Shown one piece after another: positions 22,940 through 31,668 of a DNA stretch of 64,000 nt. How positions within the stretch are numbered: position 1 is the stretch's first letter; each line of letters starts with the position of its first letter. A program made the translations under genes and the position numbers. The stretch comes from Mesorhizobium_B sp035998495 (GTDB lineage Bacteria > Pseudomonadota > Alphaproteobacteria > Rhizobiales > Rhizobiaceae): positions 1-64,000 of the forward strand of contig DASYHP010000026.1 of the NCBI GenBank assembly GCA_035998495.1, read 5' to 3'. The notes under the pieces were generated by a model that was not told the origin of the DNA, made no database searches, and saw only the letters and a list, made by a program, of their open reading frames with translations.

Positions 22940-25204
22940 ATGGGCAAGGAAATCATGCCGCCCGAAAAGGGCGATCACATCGAGCCGGTCGATCTCAAGG
23001 CGGCGCTGGAAGAGCGCTACCTCGCTTATGCGCTTTCGACCATCATGCACCGGGCGCTGCCGGACGTGCGCGACGGACTCAAGCCAGTTCACCGGCGCAT
23101 CGTGCATGCCATGCGGCTGCTCCGGCTCAATCCGGGCCAGGGCTTCGCCAAATGCGCCAAGATCGTGGGCGAGGTGATGGGCAACTTCCATCCCCACGGC
23201 GACCAGTCGATCTACGACGCCCTGGTGAGGCTCGCGCAGCCCTTCTCCATGCGCTACCCGCTCGTGGACGGGCAGGGCAATTTCGGCAATATCGACGGCG
23301 ATAACCCTGCCGCCATGCGCTACACCGAGGCGCGGATGACCGAGGCGGCGACAGCCATCCTCGAAGGCATCACGGAAGACGCCGTCGATTTCCGCCCCAC
23401 CTACAACGAGGAGGACGAGGAGCCGATCGTCCTGCCCGGCGCCTTCCCGAACCTGCTCGCCAACGGGTCGTCGGGCATCGCGGTCGGCATGGCGACCTCC
23501 ATCCCGCCGCACAACGCCGCCGAGCTTTGCGCCGCCGCGCTTCTGCTGATCGACGATCCCGCCCTGCCGCTGGAGGCGCTGGTCAGCCGCGCGCCGGGCG
23601 ATCGCCTGATCCAGGGGCCGGACTTCCCGACCGGCGGCATCGTGGTGGACACGCCCGACGCGATCCTGGAAGCCTACCGGACGGGGCGCGGCGCCTTCCG
23701 CCTGCGCGCGAAGTGGAACCAGGAGGATCTCGGCCGCGGCCAGTGGGTCGCGGTCGTCACCGAAGTCCCCTACGGCGTGCAGAAGTCGCGTCTCGTGGAG
23801 AAGATCGCCGAGCTGCTGCTCGCGAAAAAGCTGCCGCTGCTCGAGGACGTGCGCGACGAGAGCGCCGAGGACGTGCGGCTCGTGCTCGTGCCGCGCAACC
23901 GCTCCGTCGATCCCGGCCTGCTCATGGAGTCACTCTTCAAGCTGACCGAGCTCGAAATGCGCGTGCCGCTCAACATGAACGTGCTGTCGCGGGGCAGGGT
24001 GCCCAACGTGCTGTCGCTCAAGGCGGCGTTGCAGGAATGGCTCGACCACCGCAAGGAGGTTCTGGTCCGCCGCTCGCGGCATCGGCTGGCGGAGATCGAG
24101 CGCCGGCTGGAGGTGCTGGGCGGCTACCTCATCGCCTATCTCAACCTTGACGAGGTGATCCGCATCATCCGCGAGGAGGACGAGCCCAAGCCTGCGCTGA
24201 TGAAGCGCTTCGAACTGACCGACAACCAGGCTGAAGCCATCCTCAACATGCGGCTGCGCGCGCTGCGCAAGCTCGAGGAGTTCGAAATCCGCAAGGAGTT
24301 CAACGCCCTCACCAAGGAGAAGAAGCAGACCGAGGCCCTGCTTGCCTCGCCCGCCAAGCAGTGGAAGGCGATCCGCTGGGAGGTCGAGGAGACGGCCAAG
24401 GCCTACGGGCCTGAAACGGCGATCGGCCGCCGCCGCACCGTTCTGGCCGAGGCGCCGAGCCTTGATCTCAGCGACATCCATCATGCCATGATCGAGAAGG
24501 AGCCGATCACGGTGGTGGTGTCGGAAAAGGGCTGGCTGCGCGCGCTCAAGGGCCATATCGCCGACCTCTCGACGCTCACCTTCAAGGAAGGCGACAGCCT
24601 CAAGCTCGCCTTCCACGCCCAGACCACGGACAAGATCCTCGTCTTCTCCACCGGCGGCCGCTTCTTCACGCTGGCCGCCGACCGCCTGCCCGGCGGGCGC
24701 GGGCACGGCGAGCCCATCCGCATCATGGTGGACATGGAGAACGACCAGGCGATCGTCACCGCCTTTGTCCATCGGCCTGACGGCAAGCGCCTGCTGATCT
24801 CGCGCGAGGGCTATGGCTTCATCGTGAGCGAGATCGAGGTTCTCGCCAACACCCGAAAAGGCAAGCAGGCGATGGCGGTGAAAAGCCCGGACGAGGCGGT
24901 GCGCTGCCTGCCCCTTTCAGGCGATTCGCTCGCGGTCGTCGGCGAGAACCGCAAGATGCTGGTGTTCCCGCTGTCGGACGTGCCGGAGATGGAGCGCGGC
25001 AAGGGCGTGCGCCTCCAGCGCTTCAAGGACGGGGGCGTGCTCGACGCCAAGACCTTCGGCATGGCGCAGGGACTGAACTGGCGCGATTCGGCGGACCGCG
25101 TCCACACGCGCAGCCAAGCGGAACTGGCGGACTGGATCGCGCCGCGCGGCACGGCGGGCCGCATGGTCCCCAAGGGTTTTCCCCGCACCGGCCTGTTCGG
25201 CTGA
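22940..25204 (+). CDS. parC: DNA topoisomerase IV subunit A
   Basis: This 754-residue type IIA topoisomerase subunit decatenates chromosomes together with ParE. The catalytic tyrosine is Tyr128 in AAMRYTEAR. The N-terminal winged helix carries the quinolone region NFHPHGDQSIYDALVRLAQ, with Gln89 where E. coli ParC has Ser80. The central coiled coil holds LRKLEEFEIRKEF, and the C-terminal beta-propeller is shortened compared with GyrA, as expected for ParC. I chose the ATG at 22940; ATG 22955 is 5 codons further in. It is monocistronic with its own upstream gap, and the next gene is a TetR regulator with its own promoter. Confidence 0.95.
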   Translation: MGKEIMPPEKGDHIEPVDLKAALEERYLAYALSTIMHRALPDVRDGLKPVHRRIVHAMRLLRLNPGQGFAKCAKIVGEVMGNFHPHGDQSIYDALVRLAQPFSMRYPLVDGQGNFGNIDGDNPAAMRYTEARMTEAATAILEGITEDAVDFRPTYNEEDEEPIVLPGAFPNLLANGSSGIAVGMATSIPPHNAAELCAAALLLIDDPALPLEALVSRAPGDRLIQGPDFPTGGIVVDTPDAILEAYRTGRGAFRLRAKWNQEDLGRGQWVAVVTEVPYGVQKSRLVEKIAELLLAKKLPLLEDVRDESAEDVRLVLVPRNRSVDPGLLMESLFKLTELEMRVPLNMNVLSRGRVPNVLSLKAALQEWLDHRKEVLVRRSRHRLAEIERRLEVLGGYLIAYLNLDEVIRIIREEDEPKPALMKRFELTDNQAEAILNMRLRALRKLEEFEIRKEFNALTKEKKQTEALLASPAKQWKAIRWEVEETAKAYGPETAIGRRRTVLAEAPSLDLSDIHHAMIEKEPITVVVSEKGWLRALKGHIADLSTLTFKEGDSLKLAFHAQTTDKILVFSTGGRFFTLAADRLPGGRGHGEPIRIMVDMENDQAIVTAFVHRPDGKRLLISREGYGFIVSEIEVLANTRKGKQAMAVKSPDEAVRCLPLSGDSLAVVGENRKMLVFPLSDVPEMERGKGVRLQRFKDGGVLDAKTFGMAQGLNWRDSADRVHTRSQAELADWIAPRGTAGRMVPKGFPRTGLFG

Positions 25205-25292
25205 GCGTTCAACGAGCAAGAAGACCTTCACCTTTGAGGGCGGGCGGCTCTCCTTCTTTGGTTGATATCCCCAACTTGCGCGCCGCAGCATA

Positions 25293-25321
25293 TTGACTGC
25301 GAACGATCGTTCGCATATCTC
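25293..25321 (+). promoter_or_regulatory. Promoter of the TetR-RND operon
   Basis: TTGACT (25293-25298) and TATCTC (25316-25321) are separated by 17 bases. The first operator palindrome fills that spacer exactly. The regulator ATG follows at 25355. Confidence 0.65.
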
Positions 25322-25339
25322 TGCGAATGAACGTTCGCT
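25298..25339. promoter_or_regulatory. Tandem TetR operators upstream of the RND pump
   Basis: Operator 1 is TGCGAACGATCGTTCGCA (25298-25315), a perfect 18-bp palindrome. Operator 2 is TGCGAATGAACGTTCGCT (25322-25339), with arms GCGAA/TTCGC. Centres are 24 bp apart. Both overlap the promoter, so the TetR regulator encoded immediately downstream is expected to repress its own operon. Confidence 0.8.
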
Positions 25340-25354
25340 CTTGCTGCGGAAATC

Positions 25355-26047
25355 ATGGACAATCCACTCAACACCGCATTCGGCTCGCCCGAGCCGCAGA
25401 CCGATGAGGCGACCTCGCGCGCCGAGCGGCGCGATCAGCAGGCGCAGCGTATCCTGGAGGCTGCCAAAGCCTGCTTCGTGCGCTCCGGCTTCCAGGGCGC
25501 GTCGATGCACCAGATCTGCGCCGAAGTCGGCATGAGCCCTGGCGCCCTCTACCGTTACTTTCCTTCCAAAGAATCGATCATCGAGGCGATCGCCGCGGCC
25601 GACCGCAAGCACGACGCCGAGATCATGGCGCGCATTTACGCAAGTCCCTCGGTCGTCGAGGGCGTGGTGCAGGTCGGGATGGACCATATCCGCCACTTGC
25701 ACGATACCGGCGACGCGCCGCTCTTCACCGAGATCCGCGCGGAGTCGATGCGCAACGACGCCGTCCGCGTGGCCTGCATGGCCTGCATGGAGGACGTGGA
25801 GAATGGTTTTCGGGCCTATTTGCAGAAGGCCGCCGAGCGCGGCGAGATCGACCCTTGCGTGAAGCTCGACTCGCTTCTGGCGCTGTTCATGTCGATTGGC
25901 GAAGGCATGGCCATCAACGACCTGCCGGCCAGGGGCATCCCGCTGGAGGACATCGAGACGGCTTTGCGGGCCATCATGACGGCCTTGCTGCGGCCCCGCG
26001 AAACGCGTTCACGCGTCGCTGCGAACGAGTCTGAAACACAGAACTGA
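25355..26047 (+). CDS. TetR/AcrR-family transcriptional repressor
   Basis: This 230-residue regulator has an N-terminal helix-turn-helix, with ACFVRSGFQGASMHQI and then VGMSPGALYRYFPSKE (residues about 45-75), typical of AcrR/BepR-type repressors. The C-terminal ligand domain is less conserved. It is followed by an RND adaptor and pump, so it most likely senses a pump substrate and relieves repression. Two palindromes lie 16-57 bases upstream of its ATG. A hairpin with CGCCGG/CCGGCG arms (26054-26073) lies in the 41-bp gap to the adaptor and may tune expression. The ATG at 25355 has GGAA upstream. Confidence 0.88.
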   Translation: MDNPLNTAFGSPEPQTDEATSRAERRDQQAQRILEAAKACFVRSGFQGASMHQICAEVGMSPGALYRYFPSKESIIEAIAAADRKHDAEIMARIYASPSVVEGVVQVGMDHIRHLHDTGDAPLFTEIRAESMRNDAVRVACMACMEDVENGFRAYLQKAAERGEIDPCVKLDSLLALFMSIGEGMAINDLPARGIPLEDIETALRAIMTALLRPRETRSRVAANESETQN

Positions 26048-26088
26048 GACAATCGCCGGCTGAGACTCCGGCGCTGGACGGCGAGATC

Positions 26089-27366
26089 ATGACGAAGCTT
26101 GGCTCCAACCTCATCAACGCCGCCCTTGTGGGGGCGGTGCTCGCCATGTCGGTTACAGGCGGCCCGCTGGAGACGGCCCAGGCACAGGAGGCCATCCAGG
26201 CGGAGCAGCGCGAGGCCGCTGCCGCCCAGCCGCAGGCAGCAAGCGCGGAAGAGCCGCGCCAGGACCTTGCGCAGCAGCCGGGGCCTGCGATCCGCGTGGT
26301 TCCCGCGACCCGGCGCGAGCTCGTCGAGGAGCTCGGCGTCACCGGCTCCATCGTCCCGCGCAATGAGGCGGTCGTCGGCACGGACGCGCAAGGGTTGACC
26401 GTGCTGCAGCTCAATTTCGACATCGGCGACACCGTGCGGATCGGCCAGGTCATGGCTGTCCTCGACAAGAGCGCGCTGCAAACGCAGCTCGCCCAGACCG
26501 ATGCCAACTTGGCTCAGGCAGAGGCTTCCGCCTCCCAGAGCGAAGCACAGATCGGCGAAGCCGAAGTCGCGGTGCGCCAGGCGCAGGAGCAGCTCGATCG
26601 CGCCCGGACGCTCCGGGAACGGCAGGTCGGCACGCAGGCGCAGCTCGATGAGGCCGAAAACGCGCTCGAGACCGCGCAGTCCCGCGTCACGGCCGCCCAG
26701 CGCGGATTCGCCGCCGCACAGGCACAGATCAGGGTGATCGCCGCGCAGCGCGAGAACGTGCTTCTGCAGATCGCCAAGACCGAGGTGCGCTCGCCCGCCG
26801 ATGGGCTCGTGCTGGCGCGCAACGCCACATTGGGCGGCATCGTCTCGAGCGCCGGTGATCCGTTGTTTCGTATTGCGATCAATGGCGAGTTCGAGCTGGC
26901 CGCCGACGTGCCCGAGACGGTTCTCACGCGCATGAGGGACGGCATGAAGGTGGCGGTATCGTTGCCGGGCGTGGCCGAGCCCTTCCAGGGCACGGTGCGC
27001 CGCATCTCGCCCGAGGTCGATGCGCAGACGCGCCTCGGGTCGATCCGCGTGACGCTTCCGCCCAACGAGGCGGCGCGCGCCGGCAGCTTCGCCCGCGGCG
27101 TCGTGGAGGTGGAGCGCCGCGAGGCGCTGGCCGTGCCGTCATCGGCGGTCGTCTTCGAGGGGCGCGAGGCGCTCCTCCAGGTGGTCGTGGACGGGATCGT
27201 GCGGACGACGCCGGTGACGCTCGGCATCCGCGCCGGCGAATTGATCGAAGTGACCTCCGGCCTGTCCGAGGGCAAGGAGGTGGTGGCGCGCGCCGGCACC
27301 TTCGTCGCCGACGGGGATCGCGTGACGCCGGTGCGGGACGAAACGGTGGGGGCGGTTGCGCCATGA
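26089..27366 (+). CDS. RND efflux periplasmic adaptor subunit
   Basis: This 425-residue membrane-fusion protein has a signal sequence (hydrophobic stretch in the first 30 residues ending near AQAQE), a proline- and glutamine-rich leader, the barrel-sandwich half TDAQGLTVLQLNFDIGDTV near residue 100, a long alpha-helical hairpin of coiled-coil character (residues about 130-220, full of Ala, Gln and Glu), and the second half-motif VRSPADGLVLARN near 235. It links the inner-membrane pump to an outer-membrane channel. Its stop overlaps the pump start (ATGA). No outer-membrane factor gene is in the window, so a TolC/BepC homologue elsewhere is expected. Substrate range cannot be inferred. Confidence 0.93.
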   Translation: MTKLGSNLINAALVGAVLAMSVTGGPLETAQAQEAIQAEQREAAAAQPQAASAEEPRQDLAQQPGPAIRVVPATRRELVEELGVTGSIVPRNEAVVGTDAQGLTVLQLNFDIGDTVRIGQVMAVLDKSALQTQLAQTDANLAQAEASASQSEAQIGEAEVAVRQAQEQLDRARTLRERQVGTQAQLDEAENALETAQSRVTAAQRGFAAAQAQIRVIAAQRENVLLQIAKTEVRSPADGLVLARNATLGGIVSSAGDPLFRIAINGEFELAADVPETVLTRMRDGMKVAVSLPGVAEPFQGTVRRISPEVDAQTRLGSIRVTLPPNEAARAGSFARGVVEVERREALAVPSSAVVFEGREALLQVVVDGIVRTTPVTLGIRAGELIEVTSGLSEGKEVVARAGTFVADGDRVTPVRDETVGAVAP

Positions 27367-30300
27367 ACTGGAACTTTTCGGCCTGGGCGATCCGCAATCC
27401 AGTTCCGCCGATCCTGCTCTTCATCGTGCTCACCGCGCTGGGCGTGATGAGCTTCATGAGCCTGCCGGTCACGCGCTTCCCCAACATCGACATCCCGCTC
27501 GTGGCGGTCACCGTGGTCGATCCGGGTGCGGCGCCCAGCGAGCTTGAGACGCAGGTCACGCGCGAGATCGAGGACGCGGTCGCCAATATCAGCGGCGTCA
27601 AGAACGTCACGTCGACGGTGACCGAAGGCCAGTCGCAGACGCTCGTCGAGTTTCGCCTGGAGGTCGAGCCGCAGGAAGCGACCGACGACGTGAAGGACGC
27701 CGTCGAGCAGATCCGCTCGGAGCTGCCCGGCACGGCCGAGACGCCGGTCGTCACCAAGATCGACGTGGAAGGCCAGTCCATCATGACCTACGCCGTGTCG
27801 GCGCCGGCCATGACCATCGAGGAACTGTCCTGGTTCGTGGACGACACGGTGGTGCGGGAGCTGCAGGCGCTCAAGGGCGTGGCCCGCGTGGACCGCTATG
27901 GCGGCGTCACGCGCGAGATCCAGGTCGAGCTCGACCCCGACCGGCTGAGCGCGCTCGGCGCCACGGCGGGCGACGTGAACCGTGCGCTGCGCTCCGTGAA
28001 CATCGATCTCACGGGCGGCAGCGGCGAGTTCGCCGGCCGCAACCAGGCGATCCGCACGCTCGGCGAGGCGGAAAACATCGCGGATCTGCGCGCGCTCGAA
28101 ATCCCGCTCGCCAGCGGCCGCGTCGTCAAGCTCGGCGACATCGCGCAGGTGACCGACTCCTGGGAGGAGCCCAAGTCGTTCGCCCGCGTCAACAATCAGA
28201 CGGTGGTCTCCTTCGGCGTGTTCCGCGCGAAGGGCGAAAGCGACGTGGACGTGAGCCGCCGGGTCGCGGCCGCGGTGGACGGGCTGCGCGCCGAGAGCCC
28301 GGACGTGGGCTTCACCATGGTCGACAACTCCGTGGAATACACGGAGGGCAACTACGACTCCGCCATGGAGACGCTCGTCGAGGGCGCCCTCCTGTCGGTG
28401 ATCGTGGTGTTCCTGTTCCTGCGCGACTGGCGCGCCACGGCCGTTTCCACGCTGGCGCTGCCGCTCTCCATCATCCCCACCTTCTGGGCGCTCGACCTGC
28501 TCGGCTTCTCGCTCAATCTCGTGAGCCTGCTCGGCGTCACGCTGGTGGTGGGCATCCTCGTGGACGACGCGATCGTGGAGATCGAAAACATCGTCCGCCA
28601 TGTGAAAATGGGCAAGTCGCCCTATCGGGCGTCCCTTGAGGCGGCCGACGAGATTGGGCTCGCGGTGATCGCGATTTCCGCCACCATCATCGCCGTGTTC
28701 GCCCCCGTCAGCTTCATGGGCGGCATCGCCGGGCAGTATTTCAAGCAGTTCGGCCTGACGGTCGCCATCGCGGTGTTCTTCTCGCTGCTGGTGGCGCGCC
28801 TCATCACGCCCATGCTGGCCGCCTATTTCCTGAAGGGTCACGGCCACGAGGAGCCCAAGCCCGGCTTCATCATGCGCGGCTATGTGTCGTTCCTGCACAC
28901 CACGCTGCGCTTCCGCTGGCTGACGCTGTTGGCGGGCATCGCCTTCTTCGTGGGCTCCATCATGGCCGTCGGTTCCCTGCCGTCGGGCTTCATTCCGCGC
29001 GAGGACGCCAGCCGCATCGTGTTCGCGCTGGAATTGCCGCCCGGCAGCACGCTCGACGACACGCGCGCCGCGGCGACCCGCGCAACCGAGCTCGTCCAGC
29101 CGGTGGAGGGCGTCGAGAACGTCTACGTGATCGGCGGCGCGAGCCCGACCGGCACGCTGGAGACGCGCCGCGCCACGGTGGTGGCCGACCTCCTCCACAA
29201 GTCCGAGCGCGACGTCTCCCAGTTCGAGATCGAGAAGGTGCTGCTCGCGCAGCTCAACACCATCCCCGACCTGCGCGTGTACTTCCTGAACGACCGCGGC
29301 GAACGCGCGCTGTCCGTCAGCATCCTCGGCAAGGACGGCGAGGTGCTCGACCGGGCGGCGCGCGAGCTGCAGGGCGCCATGACGGCCAGCGGCCGGTTCG
29401 TGGCGGTGAGCTCGAACGCTTCGCTCGACCGCCCCGAAGTGGTGGTCGTGCCCGACCAGGCCCGCATGGCCCAACTCGGCATCTCGACGGCGACCGTGTC
29501 GGAAACGCTGCGCATCGCCACCATCGGCGACGTGGACGCGAACCTGGCCGAGCTCACCGTGGCCGACCGGCAGATCCCCATCCGCGTGCAGCTCGACAAG
29601 CAGGCGCGCGAGGATCTCTCCGTCATCAGCTCGCTTCCCGTTCCCACCGGCGCGGGTGGCACCGTGCCCCTGTCGTCGGTGGCGGACATCCGCTTTGGCC
29701 AGGGGCCGTCGGCGATCGAGCGGCTCAACCGCGAGCGGCGCGTGCTCGTCGGCTCGGACCTGCCGGAAGGCGTCGAGGTCAGCGAGGGCCTGACCTTCAT
29801 GCGCAGCCTGCCCGAAGCGCAGAACCTGCCCGAGGGCATCCGCATCCAGGAAGCGGGCGACGCCGAAATCCAGGCAGAGGTCTTCGCCGGCTTCGCCTTC
29901 GCCATGGCCACGGGCCTGATGCTGGTGCTCGTGGTGCTGATCCTCCTGTTCGGCACCGTCTGGCACTCGATCACCATCCTCGGCTCGCTGCCGCTCGCCA
30001 TCGGCGGCGTGGTGGGCGCGCTGTGGCTCACCAACAACGCCATCTCCATGCCTGTGGTGATCGGCATCCTCATGCTCATGGGCATCGTGACGAAGAACGC
30101 CATCATGCTAGTGGATTTCGCCATCGAGGAGGTGAAGCAGGGTGTTCCGCGCGCGGATGCGATCATCGACGCGGGCCGCAAGCGCGCCCGTCCCATCGTG
30201 ATGACCACCATCGCCATGTCGGCGGGCATGATCCCGGCGGCGCTCGCGCTGGGCGACGGCGGCGAGTTCCGCGCGCCCATGGCGATCGCGGTGATGGGCG

Positions 30301-30515
30301 GCCTTCTGGTCTCGACCATGCTGTCGCTGGTCTTCGTGCCGTCCTTCTACACGATCATGGACGACCTCGCGATCGGCACGTCGCGGCTGTTCAACTGGCT
30401 CATCCAGCCCAACGAGGCGGACGAGCCGGAGCCCGGCCACGAGGCTGCCTTGCCCGCCAACGTGCATATCCTCGAGCGGGCCGCCGGCCGGCCCCTGCCC
30501 ATCGCGGCCGAATAG
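27363..30515 (+). CDS. RND-family efflux permease (HAE-1-like)
   Basis: This 1050-residue trimeric proton-driven pump has an N-terminal helix start (WNFSAWAIRNPVPP), the central transmembrane motif with the proton-relay aspartates GILVDDAIVEIENIVRH (about residues 400-410), GGIAGQYFKQFGLTV, and a second half with VGILMLMGIVTKNAIMLVDFA. The two long periplasmic loops and 12 membrane spans fit the family's usual length of about 1030-1050. It exports drugs, bile salts or lipophilic compounds. The start overlaps the adaptor stop. A strong rho-independent terminator follows 22 bases downstream. Brucella BepE/BepG are related pumps, but which one is closest I cannot decide. Confidence 0.93.
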   Translation: MNWNFSAWAIRNPVPPILLFIVLTALGVMSFMSLPVTRFPNIDIPLVAVTVVDPGAAPSELETQVTREIEDAVANISGVKNVTSTVTEGQSQTLVEFRLEVEPQEATDDVKDAVEQIRSELPGTAETPVVTKIDVEGQSIMTYAVSAPAMTIEELSWFVDDTVVRELQALKGVARVDRYGGVTREIQVELDPDRLSALGATAGDVNRALRSVNIDLTGGSGEFAGRNQAIRTLGEAENIADLRALEIPLASGRVVKLGDIAQVTDSWEEPKSFARVNNQTVVSFGVFRAKGESDVDVSRRVAAAVDGLRAESPDVGFTMVDNSVEYTEGNYDSAMETLVEGALLSVIVVFLFLRDWRATAVSTLALPLSIIPTFWALDLLGFSLNLVSLLGVTLVVGILVDDAIVEIENIVRHVKMGKSPYRASLEAADEIGLAVIAISATIIAVFAPVSFMGGIAGQYFKQFGLTVAIAVFFSLLVARLITPMLAAYFLKGHGHEEPKPGFIMRGYVSFLHTTLRFRWLTLLAGIAFFVGSIMAVGSLPSGFIPREDASRIVFALELPPGSTLDDTRAAATRATELVQPVEGVENVYVIGGASPTGTLETRRATVVADLLHKSERDVSQFEIEKVLLAQLNTIPDLRVYFLNDRGERALSVSILGKDGEVLDRAARELQGAMTASGRFVAVSSNASLDRPEVVVVPDQARMAQLGISTATVSETLRIATIGDVDANLAELTVADRQIPIRVQLDKQAREDLSVISSLPVPTGAGGTVPLSSVADIRFGQGPSAIERLNRERRVLVGSDLPEGVEVSEGLTFMRSLPEAQNLPEGIRIQEAGDAEIQAEVFAGFAFAMATGLMLVLVVLILLFGTVWHSITILGSLPLAIGGVVGALWLTNNAISMPVVIGILMLMGIVTKNAIMLVDFAIEEVKQGVPRADAIIDAGRKRARPIVMTTIAMSAGMIPAALALGDGGEFRAPMAIAVMGGLLVSTMLSLVFVPSFYTIMDDLAIGTSRLFNWLIQPNEADEPEPGHEAALPANVHILERAAGRPLPIAAE

Positions 30516-30537
30516 CCCATCCTCCCAAGGGCGACCC

Positions 30538-30577
30538 GAGAACCCCGTCCGCCGTTTCGCGGGCGGGGTTCTCTTTT
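30538..30577 (+). terminator. Rho-independent terminator of the RND operon
   Basis: Stem GAGAACCCCG(T)CCGC pairs with GCGG(G)CGGGGTTCTC around a short loop, followed by TTTT at 30574-30577. It also faces the 3' end of the convergent DMT gene, which ends at 30585. Confidence 0.85.
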
Positions 30578-30584
30578 GCGGCGA

Positions 30585-31508
30585 TCAGGCGGGGTGCCGC
30601 GGCAGGGGCGTCGCGCGCCGGCGGCGCGCCGTCTCCAACTGCCAAAGCGAATGCGCGAAAAGCGTGAGCACGAGGAGCGCCCCGCCGATCAGGCTGACGC
30701 GGCTCGGCGCTTCCGCGAAGATGATCCAAACCCAGACCGGCGCAAGCACCGTTTCCAGCAGGTAGAACATCGCGACTTCCGGGCCCGAGATGTATTTCGG
30801 CCCCGTCGCCAGGCAGAAGAAGGCGACGGGCATGACGATGGCGCCGTTGAGCAGCATCCAACCGGGCTCAGTGACGCGGAACCCGTTTTCGGCCACCATG
30901 AAGGCCGCAACCGCCAGGGGCAAAGCCACGGCGACCAACGCCGTCAGGCCCATGTCGCGCCCGCTCGCGCGCGTGACGGTGATGGCCGAGGCGATGGCGA
31001 AAGCCGAGCCGAGCCCCAGCATGTCGCCGAGAAGGTTGCCGCGGCCGATGCCATCGCCGACGATCAGGAGGACGGCGCCGATCATCACGGCGATCGCCGC
31101 AAGCGTCACCGGGTGCGGGCGCTCGCGCAGGAAGGCCCAGGACAAGAGCGCCGCGAAGGCCGTGTTGAAGGCCAGGATGAAGACGAGGTTGGCCGTCGAG
31201 GTGTTGAACACGGCCAGCATGAAGAGGACGGAGCCCAGACCATAGAGGGCCGCCACGGCTGCGCCCGCGCGGCCCGGCACGAGCGCAGGCGCGTTGCCGC
31301 GCCAAAGCCGCCAGACGACCCACAGCAGGAGCGCAACGACCAGGGTGGCGCCGCTGCGCATGAGCAGGACGCTCCAGACATCGCCGTCGGCCAGACGGAT
31401 CAGCGGGATGTCCACGGTGAGCACCATCCCGCCGAGGGCCGTCAGAAACAGCCCCTTCGCGTAGGGCGAAAGGGTGGAACGCGGGTCGGACGGCGGCAAG
31501 GGCGGCAC
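30585..31508 (-). CDS. DMT-superfamily transporter (EamA domains)
   Basis: This 307-residue integral membrane protein is predicted to span the membrane about 10 times, with two EamA repeats. The hydrophobic segments are visible from residue 20 onward and the C terminus is basic (ARRRRATP). EamA proteins export amino acids or other metabolites, and the substrate here is unknown. The start is a GTG at 31508; the Shine-Dalgarno match is weak, so the N terminus may differ by some residues. Upstream lies a 160-bp spacer with two palindromic repeats. It is convergent with the RND pump. Confidence 0.82.
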   Translation of the reverse strand: MPPLPPSDPRSTLSPYAKGLFLTALGGMVLTVDIPLIRLADGDVWSVLLMRSGATLVVALLLWVVWRLWRGNAPALVPGRAGAAVAALYGLGSVLFMLAVFNTSTANLVFILAFNTAFAALLSWAFLRERPHPVTLAAIAVMIGAVLLIVGDGIGRGNLLGDMLGLGSAFAIASAITVTRASGRDMGLTALVAVALPLAVAAFMVAENGFRVTEPGWMLLNGAIVMPVAFFCLATGPKYISGPEVAMFYLLETVLAPVWVWIIFAEAPSRVSLIGGALLVLTLFAHSLWQLETARRRRATPLPRHPA

Positions 31509-31533
31509 TCACAGGATCGGAGGCCGCCTCGTT

Positions 31534-31570
31534 AGAACATGATCGCTTCAGGTTGAAGCGATCATGTTCT
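31534..31570. repeat. Perfect inverted repeat, 17-bp arms, 3-nt loop
   Basis: Arms AGAACATGATCGCTTCA (31534-31550) and its exact complement (31554-31570) enclose GGT. The element has low GC for this window and is adjacent to the REP-like copy at 31588. It may terminate the upstream bpt transcript or be a mobile short palindrome. No matching second copy was found in the window. Confidence 0.85.
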
Positions 31571-31587
31571 GCATCTCCCTTTTCCTG

Positions 31588-31631
31588 CGCATGACGCGGT
31601 CCGAAAAGTCTGCAACGTTTCGGCTCACGCG
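31588..31631. repeat. Dispersed intergenic palindrome, copy 2
   Basis: Outer arms CGCATGA/TCACGCG and inner CCGAAA...TTTCGG around the TCTGCAACG core. The core TCCGAAAAGTCTGCAACGTTTCGG aligns with copy 1 at 14328-14370 with a handful of differences. It lies in the bpt-to-DMT gap. Confidence 0.7.
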
Positions 31632-31668
31632 GACCTTCGGTTCGGGGCCGTGCTCGAACCTGGGAAAC

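Noticed and set aside
26054..26073. Hairpin CGCCGG/CCGGCG between the TetR gene and the RND adaptor
   Set aside because: No T tract, and GC-rich dyads of this size are common here. Noted only in the TetR entry.
26514..29966. A 1150-codon minus-strand frame opposite the RND adaptor and pump
   Set aside because: Product is rich in Arg, Ala, His and Gln as typical for antisense frames; the pump and adaptor on the other strand are unambiguous.
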